DNA from: a virus | DNA length: 58,797 nt | Reading direction: 5' to 3' (one strand) | IMG/VR virus record: IMGVR_UViG_3300018420_000021 | Coordinates: 1-58,797 of that record | Shown here: piece by piece, positions 48,772-57,240 of the stretch | How positions within the stretch are numbered: position 1 is the stretch's first letter | How the letters are laid out: every line of letters begins with the position of its first letter | Program-made: the position numbers and the translations under genes | The notes under the pieces: model-generated | Seen by the model: only the letters and a program-made list of their open reading frames with translations | Database searches by the model: none | Told to the model about the DNA's origin: nothing

Positions 48772-49437
48772 ATGTTTACTACTCGAATATACACTGCTGA
48801 AGATCTACAACAAGACAAAAACTTACAAAAACAATTCTTAGATGTTATGCTTTCTAAAAGTAAAGACATGGGAATAGTTCATGACAAACTAGCAACATTT
48901 ACGGAATTTAAAAGTTTATTAGCCAATGCACCTGCCTTTGTTAAATGTTACATTGCTGTATATGATCAAGATAAGTTTCTTGGTTTTATGTTATTAAAAG
49001 TATTAAACACCGGAGAGACCAACGTCGTTTGTTTTACTAGTATTAACTTTGTTTATCAAAACCTATTAGATTGGTCTAAACCACATCCGTGGAAATCTGC
49101 ATTAGATACTGCCGCCGAGTATATGATAGAAAATAACATTTATGATGCATATTCGATGCAACCCAACCGTCCAGCTATACAAAAACATTGGAAATCTGGT
49201 AAAGATGCTATGCGTTACTGCCGTGAATGGTATGATGACGAAAAACAGACATATAAATGGCACAAGTTTGTAGAATCTGTATTAGAACCTGATGAAACGC
49301 CTGCTAATTCTTTTTTGTATTCGTTGGTGATGGGAAGAAAACTGCAAAAGGTTCCTGTTGTTATTAGACGCTTTACCCTTAAAAACGAATACCGTCCAGA
49401 CTGGAAAAAAGTCAAACATTGGTGGCCCGAAGACTAA
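48772..49437 (+). CDS. unknown protein of the desaturase operon
   Basis: 221 residues from MFTTRIYTAEDL, one base after the third desaturase. Segments such as FVKCYIAVYDQDKFLGFMLLK could belong to a GNAT-like acyltransferase fold, and SALDTAAEYMIENNIYDAYSM to its later helix, but no acetyl-CoA motif is clear. The operon position suggests a link to lipid modification. Confidence 0.55.
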   Translation: MFTTRIYTAEDLQQDKNLQKQFLDVMLSKSKDMGIVHDKLATFTEFKSLLANAPAFVKCYIAVYDQDKFLGFMLLKVLNTGETNVVCFTSINFVYQNLLDWSKPHPWKSALDTAAEYMIENNIYDAYSMQPNRPAIQKHWKSGKDAMRYCREWYDDEKQTYKWHKFVESVLEPDETPANSFLYSLVMGRKLQKVPVVIRRFTLKNEYRPDWKKVKHWWPED

Positions 49438-49445
49438 ATATTTTT

Positions 49446-49472
49446 GCAACGCCGGTGCAACGCCGACGTCGG
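49446..49472. repeat. GCAACGCCG direct repeat with adjoining palindrome
   Basis: GCAACGCCG occurs at 49446-49454 and 49457-49465 (11-bp period) and runs into the palindrome CCGACGTCGG (49463-49472). It is GC-rich in an AT-rich genome and lies 42 bp before a promoter. Possible regulator site. Confidence 0.45.
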
Positions 49473-49513
49473 AATTATTTGGACGCTTTGGTTGAATTAA
49501 CCATTTATCAATG

Positions 49514-49543
49514 TTGACATTGTAACGCCCTTCCGTGTATAGT
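49514..49543 (+). promoter_or_regulatory. sigma70-like promoter for TctA-TctC pair 2
   Basis: TTGACA, 18 bp, TATAGT. AAGGA lies before the TctA-like ATG. Confidence 0.65.
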
Positions 49544-49594
49544 GTGTAGATACATCTATTAGCAAAATAATAAGTTAAGGAACAATCTACACAA

Positions 49595-50866
49595 ATGCTT
49601 GAAATAGCGACAGCAGGATTTGTTGGTATAATTTCTGGGGTGCTAACTGGACTCGCTCCTGGTATCCCTATCTTACTAGGATATTTTCTGTTCTTACCAA
49701 TTATTGATCCTACCCCTTTGCCTTTGTTGTGTTATGCAATGGTAGCACTGATGGGTACTCAGTTCTTTGGTAGTCAAGCCGCTTTGTATTATCGTATTCC
49801 TGGCGAATCAAGTTCCTTTCCGATTCTATTTGAACTAAAAAACTTTAAAACACCTGGTGAGATTTATCAAGCGGTGCAAACAACTACCTATGGCAGTTTA
49901 GTAGCTAGTTTGTTTGCCAGTGGTATACTGACATTAACTTTGATGGCTGGATTACTACAAGGTCTCACTCTTCCAATACTGGCAAAATTTGCAATATTTG
50001 TATTTTTGATAGTAGTGTCTATCACTAGCGATAGACGCTGGATAATCAACACATTAACAATAGTATTTTGCTCTTTTATTTCGTTCTATGAAGATCTAGC
50101 TCCTTATGTTGGTACACCAACATATTATTTCAACAGTTTATTAGCATTGATTATTATAGTATCAATGCAGATGACTTTTAAAGATCCTGAAGAAATCAAT
50201 TACGACTTGGTCGATAAAACAGATAAGCAACCTTTTCCTGTAAGAAAATGGATTGGACCATTTTCCATATACAGCCTACTAGGATCGCTCTTTGGGTTTG
50301 TACCACAGTTAGGAGCTTCACTTTCAAGTTATTGTTGTTACCTCTATCAAAAATTCAGAGGGCATTCGCCACTGGCACGTGTAGCCGCTAGCGAAACTGC
50401 TAATAACTCTGCTATCATAACAGCATGGTTACCTTTGTTAGTATTTGGAATTCCTATTACTGCAACTGAAGTGTTTTTTGTACAGTATTTTAATCAATTG
50501 GGGTTTGGGTTTGAGTTTATGAAAGAAACATCAAACCAACTTACTCTACTAGGTGTGTTAGTCTTTGCCACTTTTACGTTTTCGGCGCTGGCATTGACTA
50601 CAAATAAGTATTTTTATAATTGGATTGCGCTAATTTTAACTACACGCTGGTTTGGTGTAATCATAGCAACAATTAGTATTTCGATGTTCTTTTATGCTAA
50701 CAGCTATACGTTTCAGTATATACTAGTTCATCTTGCTGTGTTTTTACCAATCAGTTATATTGTAGCAAAATTAAAAGTAAACCTTTTACCGATAGTAATT
50801 GGATTCTTGTTAACAGGACAGATCTTACAAACAGGTTATCGAGTGTTCCAAATTTACATATTCTAA
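49595..50866 (+). CDS. TctA-like tripartite tricarboxylate transporter membrane subunit (pair 2)
   Basis: 423 residues, ~11 helices. FVGIISGVLTGLAPGIPILLG, GTQFFGSQAALYYRIPGESS and SLLGSLFGFVPQLGASLSSY match the TctA landmarks; SETANNSAI is shared with pair 1. The second GxxPG is changed to GFVPQLG. Sequence divergence from pair 1 is high. It would work with the binding protein that follows 19 bases later. Confidence 0.83.
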   Translation: MLEIATAGFVGIISGVLTGLAPGIPILLGYFLFLPIIDPTPLPLLCYAMVALMGTQFFGSQAALYYRIPGESSSFPILFELKNFKTPGEIYQAVQTTTYGSLVASLFASGILTLTLMAGLLQGLTLPILAKFAIFVFLIVVSITSDRRWIINTLTIVFCSFISFYEDLAPYVGTPTYYFNSLLALIIIVSMQMTFKDPEEINYDLVDKTDKQPFPVRKWIGPFSIYSLLGSLFGFVPQLGASLSSYCCYLYQKFRGHSPLARVAASETANNSAIITAWLPLLVFGIPITATEVFFVQYFNQLGFGFEFMKETSNQLTLLGVLVFATFTFSALALTTNKYFYNWIALILTTRWFGVIIATISISMFFYANSYTFQYILVHLAVFLPISYIVAKLKVNLLPIVIGFLLTGQILQTGYRVFQIYIF

Positions 50867-50885
50867 ACCATAAGGAGAAAACAGA

Positions 50886-51740
50886 ATGTTAAATAAAATC
50901 TTAAAGACTTCCGTACTGGGTGCGGTTCTGTCTATTGCAGTTGCTACTTCTGCAAGTGCGTTCGAAGTAGTTGCTACTTCAACTCTCAAAGGCCCACAAG
51001 GCGTGTTAATTAATAACATTGCTGAACTTGGTAAAAAGTCAGACTTTAATATTTCCGCTAAACAGACTGGCGGTTGTGGTGAGTCAGTTAGTTACTTTGA
51101 ATCTGCTACGGATCCAGTAGGTATTATTTGGTCAAATAGCATGTATCGTAACAGCAAAAAGAAAAATCAAAACTGCGTAATAGATTTTGCAAAAGCAAAG
51201 CCAATTGCTGTTACATATGCACCATACGACATCTGCGTTAGAAAAGGCGTTACACTTAAACCAGGTAGCAACCTTTTGTTTGGTAACAATAAGTTTAACC
51301 CACAGGCTAGTCAAATTGAGCATATTAATGCCAATAACATGAACATTACTTTTAAGAATGTTACATACGGCGGCAGTGGTCCAGCTCTAACAGGTTTGGT
51401 CAATGGCGAAGTTGATGTTGCAATGATTGCTACTTCAGTTGCTAGTAGCGGAATTAAAGCAGGCACAATCGATTGTCTGTACTCAACTGGTTCAACACGT
51501 TATGGTCAAAGCCCAATGAGCGACTTAACTGGTGACAATCCACTTAGTGAATACAGCCTTGGTATGATGCTCTTTGTTCGCAACATGTCAGACAAAGATC
51601 TAGCTACACTAGAAAAGTCATTAAGTGACTTAGGTCTAAGACTTGAGCCGCAAAACATGGTTAACACTAAAGTAGGTGTTGACTCTGCAACACTCGATGA
51701 ATACATCGAAGGTGCTAAAATCCAACTTAACTGGAAATAA
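50886..51740 (+). CDS. TctC/Bug-like periplasmic binding protein (pair 2)
   Basis: 284 residues. AAGGAG upstream; signal peptide MLNKILKTSVLGAVLSIAVATSASA. KGPQGVLINNIAELGK, DPVGIIWSNSM, TYGGSGPALTGLVNGEVDVAMIA (the GE(V)D loop) and LSEYSLGMMLFVRNMS match periplasmic binding proteins of the tripartite type. Cys-containing like pair 1. It would deliver a carboxylate or other substrate to the pair 2 TctA. Confidence 0.75.
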   Translation: MLNKILKTSVLGAVLSIAVATSASAFEVVATSTLKGPQGVLINNIAELGKKSDFNISAKQTGGCGESVSYFESATDPVGIIWSNSMYRNSKKKNQNCVIDFAKAKPIAVTYAPYDICVRKGVTLKPGSNLLFGNNKFNPQASQIEHINANNMNITFKNVTYGGSGPALTGLVNGEVDVAMIATSVASSGIKAGTIDCLYSTGSTRYGQSPMSDLTGDNPLSEYSLGMMLFVRNMSDKDLATLEKSLSDLGLRLEPQNMVNTKVGVDSATLDEYIEGAKIQLNWK

Positions 51741-51744
51741 TATT

Positions 51745-52971
51745 ATGAAGGTAGTCAGTCCATCTAGTATCGGTGACCGTAACGGCTTTTATCAGATCGG
51801 TAATCGTAAGACTTATCTTAAAACCGAACTGATGGACTGGCACCATCATATGCCACAAGAATGGAAATGGAATTATAACGATGACTTCTTTGGGCAATTT
51901 GATTGGAGTCAAGAGCCCAAAGAAGACATTCGAGAAATATACAAACAACGTGCGTTAGAACTTCGACGCAGTTACGATTATCTAATATTATATTACAGCG
52001 GTGGACACGATAGTGCCAATATGCTATATGCCTTCTTAGACAACAATATTCCAATTGACGAAGTGTGTGTTTACTATAGCAAATATGACAAAGTCAGTAA
52101 TCAATACAAAGAGTTAACTGCACTAACTTGGAACAAAATCAAATGGCTAAAAACTAAATATCCTTCATTGAATGTGCGTATAATCGACTATGGTGATATG
52201 TTCAAGAACTGGAAAGATATTATTTGCAAGTACGGTTTCGGAGATAATCTGTTTGATGTATTTGGTAGCATGCTTAGTATTAACCGAATTATTGCCGACG
52301 AGTTTTACTTAACTATCCCAGACTGGAATAAGTTACTGGAAAAGGGTAAGAATTTAGCATGGGTTTTTGGATCAGACAAACCTATGATCCGTTACCTAGA
52401 CAACAATTGGATATTTAATTTTCATGATGCATTTGTGCAAGCTCGCATGACTCCATTGCGTCAGTTATACGATGATGGCACAAAAGGCAGTTACGAATAT
52501 TTTTACTGGAGTCCCACTGATATTTGCCAAAAGATTATACGTAAACAATGTCACTTATTAGTTAATAATTATCACGAACGTGCTAAACAAGACTTTAGTA
52601 AAATTCCTGGTGCTAAACCACACAACCCGAGTTATGGTTGGGAAGTAGATAGTATGAGTCCTGAGTTCGTACAAACTATCTATCCGCGATTGTTTGACTT
52701 TGGCGAAACATACTTTATCGAAAAAAATCAAAAGTATATCTTTGGTAACCGAGATCAATGGTACTTTGACAGTAACCACGAAGGTGCTCTTGATCACTAT
52801 GACATGTATTCAAGCCTTAACAGCAGTTTATACAGTCATTACCATATGTGGATGAACAACGGCAAGCAGATCGAAAACGGATTGAAGAATGCTATAAGCC
52901 AAAACTATGTTATATATAGTAGTCCAAAAGAAGATGTTGTTGATACTACATTGGTTACTGGAAAAATCTAA
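51745..52971 (+). CDS. PP-loop ATPase-like protein
   Basis: 408 residues from MKVVSPSSIGDRNGF. SGGHDS at 85-90 (LILYYSGGHDSANML) is the PP-loop of adenine-nucleotide alpha hydrolases (asparagine synthetase C-domain, QueC, TilS types), which adenylate a substrate. The C-terminal 200 residues are aromatic and unusual. The substrate is unknown. A link to the queuosine-type transporter at 45012 is only a thought. Confidence 0.65.
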   Translation: MKVVSPSSIGDRNGFYQIGNRKTYLKTELMDWHHHMPQEWKWNYNDDFFGQFDWSQEPKEDIREIYKQRALELRRSYDYLILYYSGGHDSANMLYAFLDNNIPIDEVCVYYSKYDKVSNQYKELTALTWNKIKWLKTKYPSLNVRIIDYGDMFKNWKDIICKYGFGDNLFDVFGSMLSINRIIADEFYLTIPDWNKLLEKGKNLAWVFGSDKPMIRYLDNNWIFNFHDAFVQARMTPLRQLYDDGTKGSYEYFYWSPTDICQKIIRKQCHLLVNNYHERAKQDFSKIPGAKPHNPSYGWEVDSMSPEFVQTIYPRLFDFGETYFIEKNQKYIFGNRDQWYFDSNHEGALDHYDMYSSLNSSLYSHYHMWMNNGKQIENGLKNAISQNYVIYSSPKEDVVDTTLVTGKI

Positions 52972-52981
52972 TCAAAATGGC

Positions 52982-53010
52982 TTGACTTTCTATACTATAG
53001 ACGTTATATT
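52982..53010 (+). promoter_or_regulatory. sigma70-like promoter
   Basis: TTGACT, 17 bp, TATATT; then TAGAGGA before the ATG at 53048. Confidence 0.8.
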
Positions 53011-53047
53011 AACATAATACAACAATCTGTAAGTAGAGGATATTATA

Positions 53048-53224
53048 ATGCCAGATACATTTGAAAACATCGAAATTCGTAAAGCCGCGAACGGGTTTAT
53101 TTTAATCGTTAGCGACGAAGATGACGATGCACGTGAGTATGTCTATGACACCAGTCGTAAACTAATGCGTATGCTCAAGCCTATACTTGAAGGGCGCAAG
53201 AACTCAAAACTGGAGCCAGTGTAA
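53048..53224 (+). CDS. small phage protein, paralogue of 13098-13289
   Basis: 58 residues. EIRKAANGFILIVSDEDDDARE shares the NGF...DDD pattern with 13098. GAGGA upstream, start of an early-type run. Function unknown. It shares one base with the next start. Confidence 0.62.
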   Translation: MPDTFENIEIRKAANGFILIVSDEDDDAREYVYDTSRKLMRMLKPILEGRKNSKLEPV

Positions 53225-53904
53225 TGGCTTCGTTGGAAGAGCAAGAACGCACCGTTGAAACTCTTAAACACGGACCCAGAACCTATTTCATCTCCCTCGG
53301 AGGCTATGGTGGAGAAATGGTCTATGGGCGTTTGACCAAAGAGCAGTTTACATACTGGAAAGAACGTGAAGAAGATTTTGAAGAGTATATGTGTGATTGG
53401 GAAAGGAATTTCCCAGAAATGAAAGAATGGGCTGACGTCCCAGCACATGCTCAAATCGAAGGCGAGTGGCATGACATGAGTGATATACTACACGAAAACG
53501 GTTGTGCTGTATCCGGTGCATGGGTGCAAGTTGAAAGCGAAGATCCTCAAGGCAATAAAGAAGAAGTTTTTGATGGAGCGTGGGAAGATTTTGCTGGAAG
53601 ATATGGCGTTGAAGCCGTAGAAGAAGTTGACAATGAAGAACTGCCCGACGATGCTCCTTATGTTTATTTTGGTATGAGCGTAGAAAAAGGACATTTTCAT
53701 ACATACAGTTTTGAATCTTCAGTGCCTCCACGGTGGAACTTGTTGCGCTATGATACTGCAATATATCCTAACGGCGATACACTCTTTTATGATCTTTACT
53801 TTGTTAACGAAGATGGGTCCGTCAATGAAAGTATTAACGTTGAGGATAACGGCGGAGACGGCACAACAGGCAAAGCTATGTATCACGAACTGTTTGAAAA
53901 TTAG
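53224..53904 (+). CDS. acidic phage protein of unknown function
   Basis: 226 residues. Very acidic. RTYFISLGGYGGEMVYGRLTKEQFTYWKER begins a domain I recall from early regions of marine T4-like phages. The C-terminal half (DAPYVYFGMSVEKGHFHTYSF) is probably a beta domain. Role unknown. Confidence 0.6.
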   Translation: MASLEEQERTVETLKHGPRTYFISLGGYGGEMVYGRLTKEQFTYWKEREEDFEEYMCDWERNFPEMKEWADVPAHAQIEGEWHDMSDILHENGCAVSGAWVQVESEDPQGNKEEVFDGAWEDFAGRYGVEAVEEVDNEELPDDAPYVYFGMSVEKGHFHTYSFESSVPPRWNLLRYDTAIYPNGDTLFYDLYFVNEDGSVNESINVEDNGGDGTTGKAMYHELFEN

Positions 53905-53905
53905 G

Positions 53906-53934
53906 TTGACACAACCTAATTTCAGTGCTAGTAT
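53906..53934 (+). promoter_or_regulatory. sigma70-like promoter, imperfect -10
   Basis: TTGACA, 17 bp, TAGTAT, before the SprT-like gene. Confidence 0.55.
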
Positions 53935-53969
53935 AGGACACACTTAAACAACAAGCAGAGTTTTGCCTA

Positions 53970-54296
53970 ATGTACAAAGTTACGGAAAAGCGTCTACGTC
54001 ATGAGTTTGCGAAAATCAGTCGCACAGTGTTTGACGGTGAACTAGAGTTTTCTGCAATTGACGTGTTGGAAATAGAAGACTCTGACAGCGAAGCTGGATG
54101 GTGTGTACCTGAAGATGACGGCAACGTTTATTTTGGTGTTATGGCAGAGTTTCCGTGTGTACATTCATTCACAGATACACTTGCCCACGAGATGATCCAC
54201 TTACATCAGATTGTGAATAACAAGCCTGTAAACCACGGAAAATACTTTAAAAAATGGGTAGAACGTTGTGAGAGTCAAGGTTATTACGCAGATTAA
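53970..54296 (+). CDS. SprT-like zinc metalloprotein
   Basis: 108 residues. H73-E74-x-x-H77 (LAHEMIHLHQ) is the zincin motif in the SprT-like setting, with a third ligand H84 or H88 (NNKPVNHGKYF). Much smaller than bacterial SprT and without a zinc ribbon. Related domains act on DNA-protein crosslinks; a phage protease or anti-host role is possible. Confidence 0.7.
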   Translation: MYKVTEKRLRHEFAKISRTVFDGELEFSAIDVLEIEDSDSEAGWCVPEDDGNVYFGVMAEFPCVHSFTDTLAHEMIHLHQIVNNKPVNHGKYFKKWVERCESQGYYAD

Positions 54297-54309
54297 ACGT
54301 CTTTTTTGG

Positions 54310-54338
54310 TTGACATTTTGATACCTTGGTGCTATATT
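54310..54338 (+). promoter_or_regulatory. sigma70-like promoter
   Basis: TTGACA, 17 bp, TATATT, leader ATATAGACAATAAGGAATTAGGAG. Resembles the cassettes at 21032 and 55749. Confidence 0.82.
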
Positions 54339-54370
54339 ATATAGACAATAAGGAATTAGGAGACTCGTCG

Positions 54371-54793
54371 ATGCAAGTAGAACTTAAAGATATTGCCCGT
54401 CAAGACCTTGAGATGTTCATTTACGAAGAGCATAAAACTGCTTTTGGTACCAAAGGTCGTCATTACAACTTTGCTAGCATGAGCATGGAAGAGCTTCGTG
54501 CAGAAGCTGAGTACATTGCAGATGCATGTGATCGGGTGGCTAAGGAAGAAGCCCGACGAGCCCAAGAGGCTGTTACTGAGTGTGAAAACCTCATCAACAA
54601 CACTATAAATTTAGGTGCTGGCGACCGTGCAACGGCTCTACGTTGGTTGACTGAGGATGAACGTTTCTATCACAGCCAAGACGTTGAGCATTGGGTTTGG
54701 AATCAAGGTGTTCTGTTTACCGATTACGGACGTGAGCTTGTTAAAGAGCTCGAGGCTGTTGTTGTTTATGAAGAGTATGAGGATGCGGCATGA
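54371..54793 (+). CDS. early-type phage protein, 140 aa
   Basis: The start MQVELKDIARQDLEMF follows TTAGGAG. Acidic helical protein with many Glu and Ala. No family recognised. First of a five-gene run with overlapping ends. Confidence 0.62.
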   Translation: MQVELKDIARQDLEMFIYEEHKTAFGTKGRHYNFASMSMEELRAEAEYIADACDRVAKEEARRAQEAVTECENLINNTINLGAGDRATALRWLTEDERFYHSQDVEHWVWNQGVLFTDYGRELVKELEAVVVYEEYEDAA

Positions 54794-55137
54794 GCAAGAC
54801 TATTAGCCTTAGTGAAACCGGAGTTGGCGTTGATATAGTTGGAACCAGCTACAGCGGTTTAATCAAAGCCACATACGATGAGCTGGTAGCTTTGTTTGGT
54901 GAGCCCGAAGCATCATCTGGCGATGGTAAAGTTAATAGCTCTTGGAATATTGAGTTTTTTGTTGAAGACTTGGAAAATGAAACACAAGACTATGTGATCA
55001 CTACCATCTACGATTGGAAAGAAAAAGAAACTCCAATGGGTAGCTACGAATGGCACGTTGGTGGACATGGTCCCGATGCACTCTACACACTAGAAGACTA
55101 TTTACTGGAGCAGAAGCATGCAACCAGCACAAATTGA
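54790..55137 (+). CDS. early-type phage protein, 115 aa
   Basis: MSKTISLSETGVGVDIVGTSYSGLIKATYDELVALFGEPE. Similar short proteins with KATYxELVxLFGxP occur in phages and bacteria; the function is not known to me. It overlaps the neighbours by four and twenty bases. Confidence 0.65.
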   Translation: MSKTISLSETGVGVDIVGTSYSGLIKATYDELVALFGEPEASSGDGKVNSSWNIEFFVEDLENETQDYVITTIYDWKEKETPMGSYEWHVGGHGPDALYTLEDYLLEQKHATSTN

Positions 55138-55303
55138 AATAGAATTTACACAACCGTGGATAAACGAACATTTTGATCTATTCATGAAAAAGGTGTTTGA
55201 TTTTCATCAACAGTATTCTGCAGATTATTCGATAACTGTGGATAACGCCTGCAACGGGCGTGTTAAGTACATCGCTAAACAAAAGGAAACAGTTAATGGG
55301 TGA
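55118..55303 (+). CDS. small protein, 61 aa
   Basis: MQPAQIEIEFTQPWINEHFDLFMKKVF, overlapping the upstream gene by 20 bases and the next by eight, with GGAG upstream. Unknown. Confidence 0.55.
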   Translation: MQPAQIEIEFTQPWINEHFDLFMKKVFDFHQQYSADYSITVDNACNGRVKYIAKQKETVNG

Positions 55304-55472
55304 AGTAGTTGAAGTTCGTGAGTTTTGGGAACGTAAAGTAGACAACGTGTTTATGCGTTTTCAGTATACGGGAGATACCCGTGAGTTTGTTACTGATCTA
55401 ACAAGACTTGGTTACAACGAAGAAAAAGTTGAGGCTATTCTCGATAACTGGATGGAGAGTATTGATGGTTGA
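55296..55472 (+). CDS. small protein, 58 aa
   Basis: MGEVVEVREFWERKVDNVFMRFQYTGDTREF, a charged protein in the same overlapping run, AAAGGA upstream. Unknown. Confidence 0.58.
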   Translation: MGEVVEVREFWERKVDNVFMRFQYTGDTREFVTDLTRLGYNEEKVEAILDNWMESIDG

Positions 55473-55710
55473 AGATCGTGAAGGGGTGCTTTGCACCTAC
55501 AAGTACAAGTTTCCTGTGGACAGGTTTGACCGTCCCGGCGGCTTTTATAGCATGGCTGATTTGCCTATTGCTGGACACAAAGTTCTAGTTCGTGAGGGCT
55601 ATGCTACGGCCCGTGACAGGGATCAAGAGGTCTATGAGATCTACGATGCCGAGAACGATTGGCGTATGGTGGTGCCATTTGCCGATGTAGAATTTCCAGA
55701 AAATTCCTAA
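55465..55710 (+). CDS. small protein, 81 aa
   Basis: MVEDREGVLCTYKYKFPVDRFDRPGGFYSMADLPIAG, overlapping the upstream stop by eight bases. A beta-rich protein; unknown. Confidence 0.58.
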   Translation: MVEDREGVLCTYKYKFPVDRFDRPGGFYSMADLPIAGHKVLVREGYATARDRDQEVYEIYDAENDWRMVVPFADVEFPENS

Positions 55711-55748
55711 GTCGTTGAAATACAACACTTTTTTCTAGCACAAAATAG

Positions 55749-55776
55749 TTGACATTTTGGACAGTGATGCTATACT
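55749..55776 (+). promoter_or_regulatory. sigma70-like promoter with conserved leader
   Basis: TTGACA, 16 bp, TATACT. Identical to the 21032 unit from the -10 for about 25 bases, including the inverted CTGT/ACAG. Confidence 0.85.
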
Positions 55777-55807
55777 GTATATAACAGTTAGGAAAGAGGA
55801 GTAGGGA

Positions 55808-56005
55808 ATGACAAAGATTTTCAGTTTTTTAGCAGTTGGCGCACTAGGAGCAGGCTTAGTCTATAGCATGAATTCAGCACTGAGCCTTCCTGATGTGCAT
55901 GTTAGTTACAGCACCAATGAGTGTGTTAAGGTGGTGAACTATGCTTCTACTGCATATTCATGCGAAAATCTCCCTACTAAGTTTTATCATGTTTGGACCA
56001 AATAA
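55808..56005 (+). CDS. small exported or membrane protein, 65 aa
   Basis: MTKIFSFLAVGALGAGLVYSMNSALS: signal-like N-terminus, then a soluble part with two Cys (38 and 51) that could pair. Strong promoter and GAGGAG. Possibly an early envelope-acting protein; unknown. Confidence 0.6.
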   Translation: MTKIFSFLAVGALGAGLVYSMNSALSLPDVHVSYSTNECVKVVNYASTAYSCENLPTKFYHVWTK

Positions 56006-56009
56006 GAGG

Positions 56010-56037
56010 TTGACAAACCCGTAATAGGTGCTATACT
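56010..56037 (+). promoter_or_regulatory. sigma70-like promoter for the AAA ATPase
   Basis: TTGACA, 16 bp, TATACT, leader with TTAGGAAC and GGAG. Confidence 0.82.
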
Positions 56038-56082
56038 AAGTGTATAGTTAGGAACAACGAAAACGACATAGGAGCAATAGGA

Positions 56083-57114
56083 ATGTCAGAATCAAGTTTT
56101 ATCCGTATCGCAGAAGGCACTTACCGTAACGCAGATGTTAGTGGTCAGGTGTTCCGTCTTGCAGAACAATACAAGCACACCGCTAAAGGTGGTCAAGTTA
56201 CAGTTTATAATGACAACAAGTTTCATGGTTGTCCCGACAAACTTCGCATCAAAATTACTAGCATGAAGCATTATGAGTTTGTGAGTGCAGATGCTACCGA
56301 TGCAGAAGTTGTTGAAGTAGAAGACAACGATAGCAAATCCGACGAACAACGTATTGAAGAAATCCGTGAGCGTTTTGATATCCTCACTGATATGACTAAG
56401 GCTTGTGTTAGTGGTGACATTCGTGCAATGATTGTTAGTGGCCCTCCAGGTGTTGGTAAATCTTACGGTGTCGAACAAGAAGTTGAAAAAGCTACACTGT
56501 TTGATCAGATTGCAGGTCGCCCTCTAAAGGCAGATGTTGTTAAAGGTAGCACCAGTGCTATTGGTCTCTACACCACACTCTACAAATATAGCGATGCTAA
56601 TTCTATGTTGGTGTTTGATGACTGTGACAGTGTGCTGATGGACGATGTTTGTCTAAACCTTCTGAAGGGTGCATTAGACTCTGGCAAGAAACGTAAGATT
56701 AGCTGGCTTGCAGACAGTAACCTATTGCGTCGAGAAGGCGTTCCAGACAGTTTTGAGTTCAAAGGTTCCGTGGTGTTTATCACCAACCTTAAGTTTGAGA
56801 ATGTTCGTTCTCAAAAGATGAGGGACCATTTGGATGCACTTCAATCACGTTGTCACTACCTAGACTTGACCTTGGACACGATGCGAGATAAAATGCTTCG
56901 TATCCGACAGATTGCAGGCGATGGTGCGTTGTTTGAAGGATACAATTTTAATCAAGAACAACAGGATTCAATCCTAAACTTCATGGAAAAGAATAAGAAT
57001 AATTTGCGTGAAATGAGTCTGCGTATGGCGCTCAAGATCGCAGACCTAGTAAAGAGTTTTCCTGACCGTTGGGAATCAATGGCTTTGGTTACCTGCGCTA
57101 AAGCAGGTAGCTAG
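56083..57114 (+). CDS. AAA-family ATPase
   Basis: 343 residues. Walker A GPPGVGKS at 120-127, Walker B MLVFDDCDSV near 184-193, sensor 1 VVFITNLKFE and an arginine-finger-like QSRCHYLDL. The N-terminal ~95 residues are a separate domain. It has the form of a MoxR-like or clamp-loader-like AAA protein. I recall such ATPases in early regions of marine T4-like phages. Partner and role unknown. Confidence 0.82.
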   Translation: MSESSFIRIAEGTYRNADVSGQVFRLAEQYKHTAKGGQVTVYNDNKFHGCPDKLRIKITSMKHYEFVSADATDAEVVEVEDNDSKSDEQRIEEIRERFDILTDMTKACVSGDIRAMIVSGPPGVGKSYGVEQEVEKATLFDQIAGRPLKADVVKGSTSAIGLYTTLYKYSDANSMLVFDDCDSVLMDDVCLNLLKGALDSGKKRKISWLADSNLLRREGVPDSFEFKGSVVFITNLKFENVRSQKMRDHLDALQSRCHYLDLTLDTMRDKMLRIRQIAGDGALFEGYNFNQEQQDSILNFMEKNKNNLREMSLRMALKIADLVKSFPDRWESMALVTCAKAGS

Positions 57115-57117
57115 AGA

Positions 57118-57160
57118 ATGCCGGTAGTTACTCCTCCTAGCTCCTAAAAACTAGCGGCAT
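57118..57160 (+). other. stable hairpin with CTCCTCC in the loop
   Basis: ATGCCG/CGGCAT and TAGTT/AACTA pair around a G-G mismatch; the 19-base loop carries ACTCCTCCTAG, which resembles the anti-Shine-Dalgarno. It stands between the ATPase stop and its terminator. Confidence 0.45.
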
Positions 57161-57166
57161 ACCTTT

Positions 57167-57204
57167 GGGCTTGTGAGTTTTCGGATTCACAAGCCCATTT
57201 TTTT
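57167..57204 (+). terminator. intrinsic terminator after the AAA ATPase
   Basis: GGGCTTGTGA, 10-base loop, TCACAAGCCC, then ATTTTTTT. Confidence 0.92.
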
Positions 57205-57206
57205 AA

Positions 57207-57235
57207 TAGACAAAACTTATTCAGGATGCTATAGT
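57207..57235 (+). promoter_or_regulatory. sigma70-like promoter abutting a start codon
   Basis: TAGACA, 17 bp, TATAGT, then GTGAT and ATG at 57241. The start of transcription is predicted at or next to the ATG, and there is no ribosome site. Confidence 0.6.
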
Positions 57236-57240
57236 GTGAT

